IMG/VR virus record: IMGVR_UViG_3300044675_002201 | Location: 1 to 20,204 of that record | Reading direction: 5' to 3' (one strand) | DNA: 20,204 bases | DNA from: a virus | Shown: piece by piece, positions 13,205-20,204 of the stretch | Layout: each line of letters starts with the position of its first letter | How positions within the stretch are numbered: position 1 is the stretch's first letter | Translations under genes and position numbers: made by a program | The notes under the pieces: generated by a model | Database searches by the model: none | The model's input: the letters and a program-made list of their open reading frames with translations, nothing else | Told to the model about the DNA's origin: nothing

Positions 13205-13747
13205 ATGGCTACCAAAAAAATCCGCGGCCTCGATGATGCTCTGAAAACCCTTGGCAAGATGGACCCGGTTCTGAGGCGTCAGGCAGTGAAGCGGCTCAAG
13301 GGTGATGTCCAACCTATTGTCGCGGCAGTCAAGAGTGGAATGCCGACATTACCGTTGTCGAACTGGGTTGCGCCTAAGCAGTCGAGCGCCCGACGCGGCA
13401 AGGTTGAGGCCGGCCGTAGTGGCAAGGCTGGCACGCCTTACTGGAACGCTGGTAAGGCAAAGGGTGGAGTACGGTCGAGCGTCAAGAAGCAGAGCGTTCG
13501 ACAGATGAAAGGCAAGCAGATCCTCGTCAGCATTCGACAGAACAATGCAGCCGGCGTAGTCTTCGACATGGCGGGCAGGGCAACGTCGAACAATAAGCTT
13601 GATCGTAGCCTGCGAATCGCAGGTTATGGCACAGCTTCGCGCACGATGTGGCCGACGGTTGAGCGGCACAAGCCGCGCGTCCTCGCGTCAATTGATCGTA
13701 GCGTCGCGGATATGGAAAACGAAATCAACCGGCTACTGCGCCGGTAG
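13205..13747 (+). CDS. Basic structural protein, HK97 gp10-like
   Basis: Protein of 180 aa, very rich in Lys/Arg. It opens KKIRGLDDALKTLGKMDPVLRR (a helical N-terminus), has a middle Gly/Lys/Ser-rich segment and ends GTASRTMWPTVERHKPRVLASI, where the RTMWPTVE part resembles the C-terminal helix of HK97 gp10-type tail completion proteins. Unlike the usual order, it follows the chaperones and directly precedes the tape measure. Its start looks leaderless and its TAG stop lies inside the next gene's -10. Tail completion or tape-associated role is inferred. Confidence 0.5.
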   Translation: MATKKIRGLDDALKTLGKMDPVLRRQAVKRLKGDVQPIVAAVKSGMPTLPLSNWVAPKQSSARRGKVEAGRSGKAGTPYWNAGKAKGGVRSSVKKQSVRQMKGKQILVSIRQNNAAGVVFDMAGRATSNNKLDRSLRIAGYGTASRTMWPTVERHKPRVLASIDRSVADMENEINRLLRR

Positions 13748-13750
13748 AAT
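13745..13750 (+). promoter_or_regulatory. Leaderless -10 (TAGAAT) before tape measure
   Basis: TAGAAT, 6 nt, then ATG (13757). The TAG is also the stop codon of the upstream gp10-like gene. No Shine-Dalgarno or clear -35 is seen. Confidence 0.5.
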
Positions 13751-13756
13751 ACTCTT

Positions 13757-16138
13757 ATGGCCCCAATCATTATTCCCATCGGCGTCGACACGTCGGGCCT
13801 CACTCGCGGCTTGTCGCAGGGCACGAGCGGTCTTCGCAAGTTCGGCAAGATGGCGGCAATCGTTGGCGGTGCAGCTGCGCTCGGCGGTCTCGTTGCGACT
13901 GTGAAGGTCGGCATTGACGAGTTCATGGCGGCGCAGAAAGTTGTAGCGCAGACCGGAGCCGTACTGAAGTCAACGGGCCGCGTCGCCAACGTCACGGCAG
14001 AAAACATCGCTGAGATGTCGAGCAGCCTGATGGAGTTGACTGGAATCGATGATGAGGCAATCGCTTCGGGCCAGAATCTCCTACTGACGTTCACGAAAAT
14101 CCGGAACGAGACTGGCAAGGGAAATAACATCTTCGATCAGGCGACGCTCGCCATGACGAACCTGAGCGTCGCGATGGGGAAGGATCTAAGCTCAAGCGCC
14201 ATCCTTGTCGGTAAGGCGCTGAACGATCCCGTGAAGGGCGTCGGCGCATTGTCGAAGGCGGGCGTCCAGTTCACCGCTGATCAGAAGGAAATGATCAAGG
14301 GACTCGTCGAGTCTGGCGATGTGATGGGCGCTCAGAAACTGATCTTGAAGGAGTTGGAGACTCAGTTCGGAGGTAGTGCCGAGGCCGCCGGTAAGACACT
14401 GCCGGGCCAGCTGAACATCTTGAAGGAGACGTTCCGTAACACGGCAGCGGATCTGATTGCAAGATTCATTCCGGCCCTGACAACCGCATCGCAGAAGCTT
14501 CTCAACTTCGTCCGCGAGTTTGCGGCGCGCCCGACGTTCATCGGAAAAGTCAGCTTCATCGTTGAGTCGATCAAGGATGCGGCTGGTAAGAGTTACGCTT
14601 CCTTGCGTGATTGGTGGACTGAGAGTAAGACGATGGTCGGCCCGACGGGAGTTGTCCGTGTCGAGTTGAGCGGCAGCGCTGAGGTTCGTAAGGGCTTCCG
14701 CGAGTTGCGCGAACTCGCTGTGACTAACGGTGGGAATGCCGGTAAGGATTTTGCTGACTCGTTTTTTGAGCGCGGCATTGGCGGCAATGCTAAGGCATTG
14801 TTCGGCGGTCTCGGTGAGGTCGTCGTCGGTGTGTTCCGATTCACGGGACTTGAGGCAGCTTTGAGTTTCACTGGATCATTCGTGAACGAGTTTGCAATCC
14901 GCCTTTACGAACGGCGCGGTGAAATTGGTGACGCCATCAAGCGCGTCTTCTCTAACATTGATTTCTCTGGCGCTGCGAAAACTCTTGCGAAGGCTATCTT
15001 CGTAGGCCCGAAGGCCGAAGAGCGAAGTAATGTCAATCAGTTTGTCGGGAAGGTAACGAAGGCTGTCCGTCAGGCTGTGACGGCTGCTCGGGCAGGTATG
15101 GCGGGCCTCGGGTCTGCGCTTGGCGGGATGCTGGCAACTATCACGGGTACGTCCTCGCCGGATGCGAAGCGTGCTGCCGAGATTCGCGCGCAGCAGAAGG
15201 CTGAAGCGACTACGCGCGAGCGTGCGCGCCTGACGCTACTCAGGGATTCCGCTGCCACCGATGAGGATCTCGCGCAGGCGAAGCAGGACCTCGCCGATTT
15301 TGAGTTGGATGTTGAGGCTACTGCCGCTGAGGATCGCGTTGCTATCGCGCAGTCTGCGAATCAGCGCGCCATTGATGATCTTATTGCTTCTTTCAATCGT
15401 GGCGAGGTTGGTGCTAAAGACTTCTCCACGAAGCTTGATGCGATCATTGGCGCGAATCGTGGCGCAGAGCTGGGCATCGCGTTTGCTGATGCGTTCACTG
15501 GGGCATTGTCGGCACTGACTGGTGCCGCGACTGACATTCAGGACGTCGTCACTGCCAGCGGTAAGCCTCTCACGCAGCCCGTCAAGGGCACGCCTGCAGC
15601 TGATGCGGCTCGTAAGGCTCACGCTGATTGGAAAGCTGATCGTGCTGCTCGCCTGAAGGCGGCGCGTGACTTCCGACTCAAGAAGGAGCCGGGAGAAAAA
15701 ACAGGGAGGATCACGAAGGCCGAGCAGGATGAGATTGACGACATCATGCGGAAGTGGGATAAGGCGCATCCTGAGCCTGTCCGGATGGCGATGGGTGGCA
15801 TCCTGAAGCGACAAGTGTTCACGGCAGGCGAGGCCGGCCCGGAAGCTGTGATTCCGCTTGGGTCGAATAGTGCGATGAGTATGCTGCGCGATGCCATCGG
15901 TGGCGGTGGTGGTGGGGGCGCAGCGCCGACGTATAACATCGTCATCAACGCTGGCCTCGGCACTGATCCTGACGAGCTGGGTCGCACGATTGTCGAGACG
16001 ATCAAGCGTTATGAGAAGCGGAATGGTGCTGTCTTTCAGGGGCCGATTGTTACTACGCTTGCGAATGCTGCGGGTAAGACTTCAACGGCGAGTGCGGCTA
16101 CGGACTTCAATCGTGCGAAGACGCTCAGGAGTGGCTAG
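13757..16138 (+). CDS. Tape measure protein
   Basis: Tape measure of 793 aa, which sets tail length and is ejected with the DNA. At about 1.5 angstrom per residue this corresponds to a tail of roughly 120 nm. Residues 10-60 include a hydrophobic Ala/Gly-rich stretch (IVGGAAALGGLVATV), and residues 80-250 are a helical domain with tail-protein segments (LLTFTKIRNETGKGNNIFDQA, GKALNDPVKGVGALSKAGVQ, LPGQLNILKETFRNTAADLI). Long helical and Lys/Asp-rich regions follow. Residues from 679 have the frequent MGGI/FTAGEAGPEAVIPLGS motif, then a Gly run (about 715-721). No lysozyme-like domain is obvious. Confidence 0.92.
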   Translation: MAPIIIPIGVDTSGLTRGLSQGTSGLRKFGKMAAIVGGAAALGGLVATVKVGIDEFMAAQKVVAQTGAVLKSTGRVANVTAENIAEMSSSLMELTGIDDEAIASGQNLLLTFTKIRNETGKGNNIFDQATLAMTNLSVAMGKDLSSSAILVGKALNDPVKGVGALSKAGVQFTADQKEMIKGLVESGDVMGAQKLILKELETQFGGSAEAAGKTLPGQLNILKETFRNTAADLIARFIPALTTASQKLLNFVREFAARPTFIGKVSFIVESIKDAAGKSYASLRDWWTESKTMVGPTGVVRVELSGSAEVRKGFRELRELAVTNGGNAGKDFADSFFERGIGGNAKALFGGLGEVVVGVFRFTGLEAALSFTGSFVNEFAIRLYERRGEIGDAIKRVFSNIDFSGAAKTLAKAIFVGPKAEERSNVNQFVGKVTKAVRQAVTAARAGMAGLGSALGGMLATITGTSSPDAKRAAEIRAQQKAEATTRERARLTLLRDSAATDEDLAQAKQDLADFELDVEATAAEDRVAIAQSANQRAIDDLIASFNRGEVGAKDFSTKLDAIIGANRGAELGIAFADAFTGALSALTGAATDIQDVVTASGKPLTQPVKGTPAADAARKAHADWKADRAARLKAARDFRLKKEPGEKTGRITKAEQDEIDDIMRKWDKAHPEPVRMAMGGILKRQVFTAGEAGPEAVIPLGSNSAMSMLRDAIGGGGGGGAAPTYNIVINAGLGTDPDELGRTIVETIKRYEKRNGAVFQGPIVTTLANAAGKTSTASAATDFNRAKTLRSG

Positions 16139-17457
16139 TGCCAGCGCCGAGTAGCCTAGTTGAGATTGGTTTTGATACGTCGAGTCAGGGTGGCCCGTTC
16201 TTTCTGTTCGGGTCGGGGACGGAGACGAGTACGCCGGCGGCGATCAGTGCTAATCCGCAAAGCATCTTCGACAATGAGGAGTACCGCCTCGGTGGCGATC
16301 TCTTCTATGACGTGACGAGTCGTGTGAAGTCGTACTCGATCAGTCGAGGATTGTCGCGCGAGCTTGACCGCTTCGTCGCGGGTGGGGCTAGCATCACGTT
16401 CACGAATCAGGATCGCGCGTTCGATCCGTTCTACGAATCCTCTCCGTACTATCCGGATGTCAAGCCGCGCCGTGACGTGAAGATCAGTACGATCGTGGCG
16501 GGGTCGACGGCGGTCCAGTTCACGGGCCTCGTTGAGGATTGGGATGTGAAGTATGACGTGCGAGGGTTGGCCGATGCTGATGCTTCGTGCGTGGATGCGT
16601 TCATCCTGTTCGGTGGTCAGCAGCTGGAAACGCATACGGCGACGAGTCAGTCCACGGGGGCGCGCCTGAACGCTGTCCTGAGCCGTACAGAGGTGGATTG
16701 GCCGGTCGCGCTGCGAGCGATTGACACGGGCGCGCAGACGTTGCAGGCCGACGTGGTGGATCAGGGCCGTGACGTCCTTGAGTATCTGCAGCTTGTCGCG
16801 GCTTCCGAGCCGGGCCTGCTCTACATGTCGAAGGCGAATCAGGTCACGTTCCAAGACAGGAACAGTGGCGCTAGCGTCGGAACCGTCGTCTTCTCTGATG
16901 CGGGCACGGCGATCCCTTACGTGGATATCTCTATCTCGTACGGAACCGAGCTTCTCTATAATCGCGTGACGATCACACCCCTCGGCCTTGACCCGCAGAC
17001 GTCTGAGAACACGGCATCGCAGAACGAGTATGGCATCCAATCCCTCGACCTGTCCGGCCTCCTAATTCAGACCGGCGCCGCCGGCACGACTGACGCTCGA
17101 GCACTCGCTGATTATCTTGTGTCGAAGTATGCGGAGCCTGACTTGCGTTTCGAGCAGATCAGTGTGGAACTCGCTGCACTAGGTACCGCGGATCAGGCGA
17201 AGGTGCTCGGCCTTGAGATCTCGGACATTGTTCAGGTCGACTTCCGGCCGAATAACATCGGGACGCGCGTCTCGCGTAACGTGCAGATCATTGGCATTCG
17301 TCACAACGTCGCACCGGATAGGCACGCTGTCGCGTTCACACTAGCGTCGACAGACCTCGCCGCGTTCGTCTTCGCCGCTGGCACGGTGTCTAGTGGCACG
17401 GCTGTCGCGGCAGCCTATCCGTACAGTATCTTTGACTCGTCGCCCTTCGGCCTATAA
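16138..17457 (+). CDS. Minor tail protein (tail tip)
   Basis: Beta-rich tail-tip protein of 439 aa. Segments VTSRVKSYSISRGLSRELDRF, ASITFTNQDRAFDPFYE and PRRDVKISTIVAGSTAVQFTGLVEDWDV match minor tail proteins of actinophages placed after the tape measure. The later part (DVLEYLQLVAASEPGLLYM, VTFQDRN, YNRVTITP) is also typical of tail-tip hubs. The GTG at 16138 overlaps the tape-measure stop by one base (TAGTG). It probably forms part of the distal tail platform that carries the receptor-binding protein encoded next. The exact tail-tip subunit cannot be named. Confidence 0.75.
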   Translation: MPAPSSLVEIGFDTSSQGGPFFLFGSGTETSTPAAISANPQSIFDNEEYRLGGDLFYDVTSRVKSYSISRGLSRELDRFVAGGASITFTNQDRAFDPFYESSPYYPDVKPRRDVKISTIVAGSTAVQFTGLVEDWDVKYDVRGLADADASCVDAFILFGGQQLETHTATSQSTGARLNAVLSRTEVDWPVALRAIDTGAQTLQADVVDQGRDVLEYLQLVAASEPGLLYMSKANQVTFQDRNSGASVGTVVFSDAGTAIPYVDISISYGTELLYNRVTITPLGLDPQTSENTASQNEYGIQSLDLSGLLIQTGAAGTTDARALADYLVSKYAEPDLRFEQISVELAALGTADQAKVLGLEISDIVQVDFRPNNIGTRVSRNVQIIGIRHNVAPDRHAVAFTLASTDLAAFVFAAGTVSSGTAVAAAYPYSIFDSSPFGL

Positions 17458-17471
17458 AGGACAGGTAGAAT
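17432..17471 (+). promoter_or_regulatory. Promoter region before fibre gene (TAGAAT-N6-ATG)
   Basis: TAGAAT at 17466-17471 is followed by 6 nt and the ATG at 17478, as in the other leaderless starts; here the TAG is not a stop codon. A second possibility is TTGACT (17432-17437) with TATAAA (17453-17458) at a 15-nt spacer, close to the housekeeping consensus. Only a start-site map could choose between them. Confidence 0.45.
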
Positions 17472-17477
17472 AGACTC

Positions 17478-17999
17478 ATGCCCAAGACCTACACAGCTGC
17501 AGGCACCGTTAGCGCCGGCGACGTCTATACAGCGGCGGCGCATAACATCATCGCCACAGACGTCAACAACTTTATCGTGCCGCCTGCGGCTCGCGTGGGC
17601 AATACGGCGAATATCACTTCTTATACGAACAACACGGATATTACGTGGAACACGGAGACATATGACACGGACGAAATGCATAGTACGTCTACCAATACTG
17701 CGCGTATCACTATCAATACTCCGGGTATCTATAGCGTGCTGCTTCAGATCCGAGGTACTTGGTTGTCAACACTGACAAACATGGGATGCGCGATCTATGT
17801 TGATGGAGTTGAACGAGCAGTAACAGAGGTATACGGTATTTCAACAACTATTGGGGGATTGTGGGTTCAAGCAAATCACGTTGCCGAACTTACCGCTGGT
17901 CAGTATCTCACAAGTAGACTCTATTTTGGTGGTGCCACATCAATGATTATTGCAACTCCTTCGTATATGAGCGCAACATGGCTGGGCCGGACGTCGTAG
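17478..17999 (+). CDS. Probable receptor-binding fibre protein, C1q-like
   Basis: Tail fibre or receptor-binding protein of 173 aa. The N-terminus (YTAAGTVSAGDVYTAAAHNIIATDVNNFI) is a short attachment segment common to such phage proteins. The rest, PPAARVGNTANI to the end, has TWNTETYDTDEMHSTSTNTARITINTPGIYSV, the typical opening of C1q/TNF-like jelly-roll domains of phage fibres, then IYVDG and further strands. Base composition from about 17600 to 17980 is clearly lower in G+C than the neighbours: 17821-17880 has 25/60 G+C versus 38/60 at 18421-18480. This suggests recent acquisition or domain exchange, as often seen in host-range genes. Confidence 0.65.
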   Translation: MPKTYTAAGTVSAGDVYTAAAHNIIATDVNNFIVPPAARVGNTANITSYTNNTDITWNTETYDTDEMHSTSTNTARITINTPGIYSVLLQIRGTWLSTLTNMGCAIYVDGVERAVTEVYGISTTIGGLWVQANHVAELTAGQYLTSRLYFGGATSMIIATPSYMSATWLGRTS

Positions 18000-18003
18000 C
18001 GCT

Positions 18004-18192
18004 ATGTCCGATGCTGAGATCGACCGGATCTTCCGATCCCTTGACAGGATCGAAGCACGCTTGCTGAAGTTGGAGGAGCGTGAGGCGATGCGGCGCGGGT
18101 CGGATATGACGAAGACGCAACTCGTCGGTATCATCGCTACCATTAGTGCCGTTACTGGTTGCGTTACGGCTGTCGTGTCGCAACTCATCTAG
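18004..18192 (+). CDS. Small membrane protein with helical N-terminus (holin-like)
   Basis: Protein of 62 aa with a charged helical N-terminus (IDRIFRSLDRIEARLLKLEEREAMRR, heptad-like) followed by one transmembrane segment (LVGIIATISAVTGCVTAVVSQLI). This resembles XhlA-type phage lysis accessory proteins. It begins 4 nt after the fibre stop and directly precedes a second membrane protein and the endolysin, so a role in holin function is likely. No ribosome site is obvious, so it may rely on coupling. Confidence 0.65.
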   Translation: MSDAEIDRIFRSLDRIEARLLKLEEREAMRRGSDMTKTQLVGIIATISAVTGCVTAVVSQLI

Positions 18193-18203
18193 AGGAGGAA
18201 AGA

Positions 18204-18380
18204 ATGTCTAGCATCTCGCCAAAGGTTACGGCCGCCGCCGTCGCTGCCGCACTCGTCACCATCATCGTGTGGGGAGCCGGCATCGCTGGGCTTGAGATTC
18301 CCGATGTCGTGCAGGGCGCGCTCATCACGATCATCGTCGCCGCCGCTGGGTACCTCGTCACTGATCCGCGCCGCTCGTGA
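18204..18380 (+). CDS. Holin, two transmembrane segments
   Basis: Protein of 58 aa. It has one hydrophobic helix (VTAAAVAAALVTIIVWGAGIAGL), a short turn (EIPDVV) and a second hydrophobic helix (GALITIIVAAAGYLV), then a basic C-terminus (TDPRRS). That is a two-helix holin topology. AGGAGGA (18193-18199) sits 5 nt before the ATG at 18204 and overlaps the stop of the previous gene. The GTG of the endolysin overlaps this stop (GTGA), which strongly links the two genes. An upstream GTG/ATG at 18159 overlaps too much of the previous gene to be likely. Confidence 0.7.
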   Translation: MSSISPKVTAAAVAAALVTIIVWGAGIAGLEIPDVVQGALITIIVAAAGYLVTDPRRS

Positions 18381-19087
18381 CTCATCGTCAGGCAGCCAAG
18401 ATCGCCCTCCGCGACTACGCGAAGCAGGCAGGCATCCCAATCCCGAACGGCTTCAACACGAGCGACACGTACGGCGCGTCGGCTCGCGAACTATGCAAGC
18501 GCGTACAGCGCAAGAACCGCATCAAGCAGACCGGCGACCTCACACCGAAGACGATCCTCGTGATTGGCAAGCACCTGCCCGGCCAGCTGGGTGAGCGTGC
18601 AGCGTGGGCCATGCGCATCATCGAAGGGCCGCTCGAGGTGTGGGGCAATAATCGTGGCCCGTACGTTGAGGAGATCCAGAAGCTCGGCACGCAACTCTCG
18701 CCGGGCGCGTGGCCGTGGTGCGCCGCCACTACTAGCTGGGCTTACCGTTGCGCCGGTTGGAAGAGCTGGGCCGCGTTCTGCAAAGGCATGAACGAAGCGT
18801 ACGTGCCCGATTGGGTAGCCGCGGCTGAGGCGAAGCGTTACGGCATGAACATCATCGGTTGGCGTTCGAGCCGGACGGGTGACGCGATCACGTTTCAGTT
18901 CGATGATGACCGTCAGCAGGATCACATCGGTCTGCTCATTGCTCGACCGAATCTCGCGACTGGCGCGTGCCGATCCGTGGAAGGCAACACCTCTTCAGGG
19001 GACTACGGGTCGCAAGCCGACGGCTCCGGATTGTGGACGCGGACGCGGAATGCGAAGCCGCCGCAGATCCTGATCCGCATCACGTAG
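18377..19087 (+). CDS. Endolysin, CHAP domain
   Basis: Peptidoglycan hydrolase of 236 aa. Residues 1-68 resemble a small peptidoglycan-binding module (QTGDLTPKTILVIGK). Residues 75-236 are CHAP/NlpC-like with catalytic C115 (WPWCAATTSW), H183 (QDHIGLL) and E202/N204 (VEGNTSSGD); GDAITFQFDDD and GLWTRTR are typical for such lysins. CHAP domains cleave the peptide stem or cross-bridge, or act as amidases; which bond is cut cannot be read here. The protein has no signal peptide, so holin-dependent export is expected. The GTG at 18377 overlaps the holin stop. Confidence 0.85.
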   Translation: MTHRQAAKIALRDYAKQAGIPIPNGFNTSDTYGASARELCKRVQRKNRIKQTGDLTPKTILVIGKHLPGQLGERAAWAMRIIEGPLEVWGNNRGPYVEEIQKLGTQLSPGAWPWCAATTSWAYRCAGWKSWAAFCKGMNEAYVPDWVAAAEAKRYGMNIIGWRSSRTGDAITFQFDDDRQQDHIGLLIARPNLATGACRSVEGNTSSGDYGSQADGSGLWTRTRNAKPPQILIRIT

Positions 19088-19111
19088 GCAGGACTCCGCG
19101 CGCCAATGGCG

Positions 19112-19136
19112 TACGATTACTTATGACCTAGGAGGG
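19112..19136 (+). promoter_or_regulatory. Promoter and ribosome site before small Zn/HTH gene
   Basis: TACGAT at 19112-19117 resembles a -10 and predicts an RNA start near 19123. ATG ACC TAG at 19123-19131 would be a two-codon mini-frame at the 5' end, and AGGAGGG (19130-19136) is the ribosome site for ATG 19140. It marks a probable start of a new transcription unit after the lysis genes. Confidence 0.45.
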
Positions 19137-19139
19137 TGT

Positions 19140-19370
19140 ATGAGTATTCGCGAAGAAATCATGAAAGAGAATCGGCCGCGAGGCGTCGAGTGCATGGTCT
19201 GCTTCACACTCCGCGACATGAACGAAGCGGACGCCGCCGAGCTAGCCGAGTGCCTAGCCGACTCGACGATCAACGCGACAGCCATCGCGCGCGTCCTCGG
19301 CGAACGCGGCTACCCCATCCATGCCGAAGGCAAGCAGATCCGCCGGCATCGCAAAAGCTGCAACTCGTGA
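19140..19370 (+). CDS. Small Zn-finger/HTH-like protein
   Basis: Protein of 76 aa. C18 and C21 (VECMVC) together with H70 and C74 (RRHRKSC) could bind a metal, and a helix-turn-helix-like region (INATAIARVLGERGYPI, 44-60) precedes the basic tail. Proteins of this type are frequent in actinophages and resemble small DNA-binding proteins, but no function is established here. It has a strong ribosome site and its stop overlaps the next start (GTGA). Confidence 0.65.
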   Translation: MSIREEIMKENRPRGVECMVCFTLRDMNEADAAELAECLADSTINATAIARVLGERGYPIHAEGKQIRRHRKSCNS

Positions 19371-20204
19371 GTATCCGCAAAGAAGTCGAACAGGCCGAGA
19401 AGGATGAGGATCTCGCCAAGACGTGCCAACGCCTGCAGCGACAACTCTCCAACGCGAAGGCCAAGAATGCGGATCTCGTCGAGGCCGTCGAACGGGCCGC
19501 GCATGACGCTGCTCTGATCGCCGGATACCCCGACCCTGTCCCGTCCCCTAAGAAGGACAAGCGTCCCCGGTCGGAGACGGCGTTGCTGCACTTGACGGAT
19601 TGGCAGCTGGGGAAAGAAACGGCTTCGTACTCTACACAGATTTGCAAGGAGCGCGTGATGCGCGTCGTCGACAAGACGATCCGCCTGACGGAGATCCAAC
19701 GTGCCGCGCATCCTGTCGATGAGATCATCGTGATGCTGGGCGGCGACATGATCGAGAACATCCAGACCTTCCCCGGCCAACCATTCGAGGTCGACTCCAC
19801 ACTATTCGGCATGATCTTCGAGGCGGCGAACCTGATCGAAGCCGTGCTGCTCCGCCTCCTCGAAGAATACGCCAGTGTCCGCGTGTACGAGGTCGCAGGA
19901 AATCACGGAAGAATCGGAAAGAAGACCGATGGCGTTCCGGATAATTGGGATAGGATTCTCTGTCGCATCGTCCGCGACAAGCTGCGGCAGGATCGCCTCG
20001 TCTGGCATGAGCCGTCGTCGTGGTATGAGATCGTCGAGGCAGGCGCGTATCGCGCGATGCTGGTTCACGGCGACCAGATCAAATCCTTCGGCGGCAACAC
20101 TCCCGCGTTCGGCATCATCCGGAAAACGACAGCTTGGTCATCCGGCGTGACGGAGCCTTTTCAGGATGCGTACCTCGGCCACTACCATCATGTCAGTCAG
20201 TTCC
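19367..20204 (+). CDS. Metallophosphoesterase (partial, runs off window)
   Basis: Incomplete gene (279 codons, no stop before the window end). After an N-terminal coiled-coil-like region (1-50, Lys/Glu/Ala-rich) and a basic linker (58-68), the calcineurin-like metallophosphoesterase motifs appear in order: LTDWQLGK (D78, with Q80 in place of the usual His of D-x-H), GGDMIEN (125-131), GNHGR (178-182), HGDQ (234-237) and GHYHH (271-275). Metals bound by such sites hydrolyse phosphoesters, and phage members may act on nucleic acids or nucleotides. The GTG at 19367 overlaps the previous stop by 4 nt. The domain core appears nearly complete although the C-terminus is missing. Confidence 0.85.
   Translation, partial: MSIRKEVEQAEKDEDLAKTCQRLQRQLSNAKAKNADLVEAVERAAHDAALIAGYPDPVPSPKKDKRPRSETALLHLTDWQLGKETASYSTQICKERVMRVVDKTIRLTEIQRAAHPVDEIIVMLGGDMIENIQTFPGQPFEVDSTLFGMIFEAANLIEAVLLRLLEEYASVRVYEVAGNHGRIGKKTDGVPDNWDRILCRIVRDKLRQDRLVWHEPSSWYEIVEAGAYRAMLVHGDQIKSFGGNTPAFGIIRKTTAWSSGVTEPFQDAYLGHYHHVSQF

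Noticed and set aside
15236-15814. 192-aa minus-strand frame inside the tape measure
   Set aside because: It is a shadow frame within a clear tape-measure gene, with no ribosome site and no recognisable motif.
15899-15922. GGT/GGC run as a repeat element
   Set aside because: It encodes a short Gly linker in the tape-measure C-terminal region, in frame and coding. It is not a separate repeat.
19088-19139. Terminator after the endolysin
   Set aside because: CGCCAATGGCG can form only a 4-bp stem with no U-tract, so it is too weak to call.
1-20204. Integrase, attachment site, tRNA, CRISPR array or insertion sequence
   Set aside because: None of these was seen on either strand. Lifestyle (temperate or lytic) cannot be decided from this window.

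Overview
This window is the structural and lysis half of a tailed double-stranded DNA phage (siphovirus type). All supported genes are on the + strand and tightly packed, often with 4-base or longer overlaps and frequent GTG/TTG starts. The sequence is moderately G+C rich by eye. The host is most likely an actinobacterium. This is an inference from the protein families (P27-type small terminase, HK97-type capsid, CHAP endolysin without visible spanins) and from several genes that look leaderless: an actinobacterial-style -10 hexamer sits exactly 6 nt before the ATG. No integrase, tRNA, CRISPR array or insertion sequence was found.

Layout. 61-1927: small and large terminase subunits. 1902-2063: a tiny membrane protein. 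2068-3380: HK97-family portal, broken by a frameshift and apparently by a short internal deletion. 3377-3640: small beta-rich virion protein. 3642-5144: four-part head protein ending in an S78-type prohead protease. 5269-6453: major capsid protein. 6470-6501: strong hairpin. 6522-11120: six overlapping genes for sugar transfer and modification (GT-B glycosyltransferase, GT2, Gfo/Idh/MocA oxidoreductase, LpxA-like acyltransferase, GT-A-like protein, GT2). 11130-13747: head-tail connector, tail terminator, small protein, tail tube, tail assembly chaperones with a -1 frameshift, and a basic gp10-like protein. 13757-17457: tape measure and minor tail protein. 17478-17999: probable C1q-like receptor-binding protein. 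18004-19087: two small membrane proteins (holins) and a CHAP endolysin. 19140 to the end: small Zn/HTH protein and a metallophosphoesterase that runs off the window.

How the parts work together. Terminase, portal, protease and capsid build and fill the head. The connector, terminator, tube, chaperones and tape measure build a tail of roughly 0.12 micrometre, estimated from tape length. The fibre contacts the host, and holin plus endolysin release progeny. The most striking element is the 4.6-kb sugar cassette inserted between the capsid and connector genes. It is bounded by a hairpin on the left and a leaderless promoter on the right and looks like one translationally coupled operon. Its position suggests that it decorates the virion (capsid or tail), but that target is inferred.

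The second unusual layer is regulatory. TAGA(C/A)T-N6-ATG modules precede four structural genes, and in three of them the TAG of the -10 hexamer is also the stop codon of the gene upstream.
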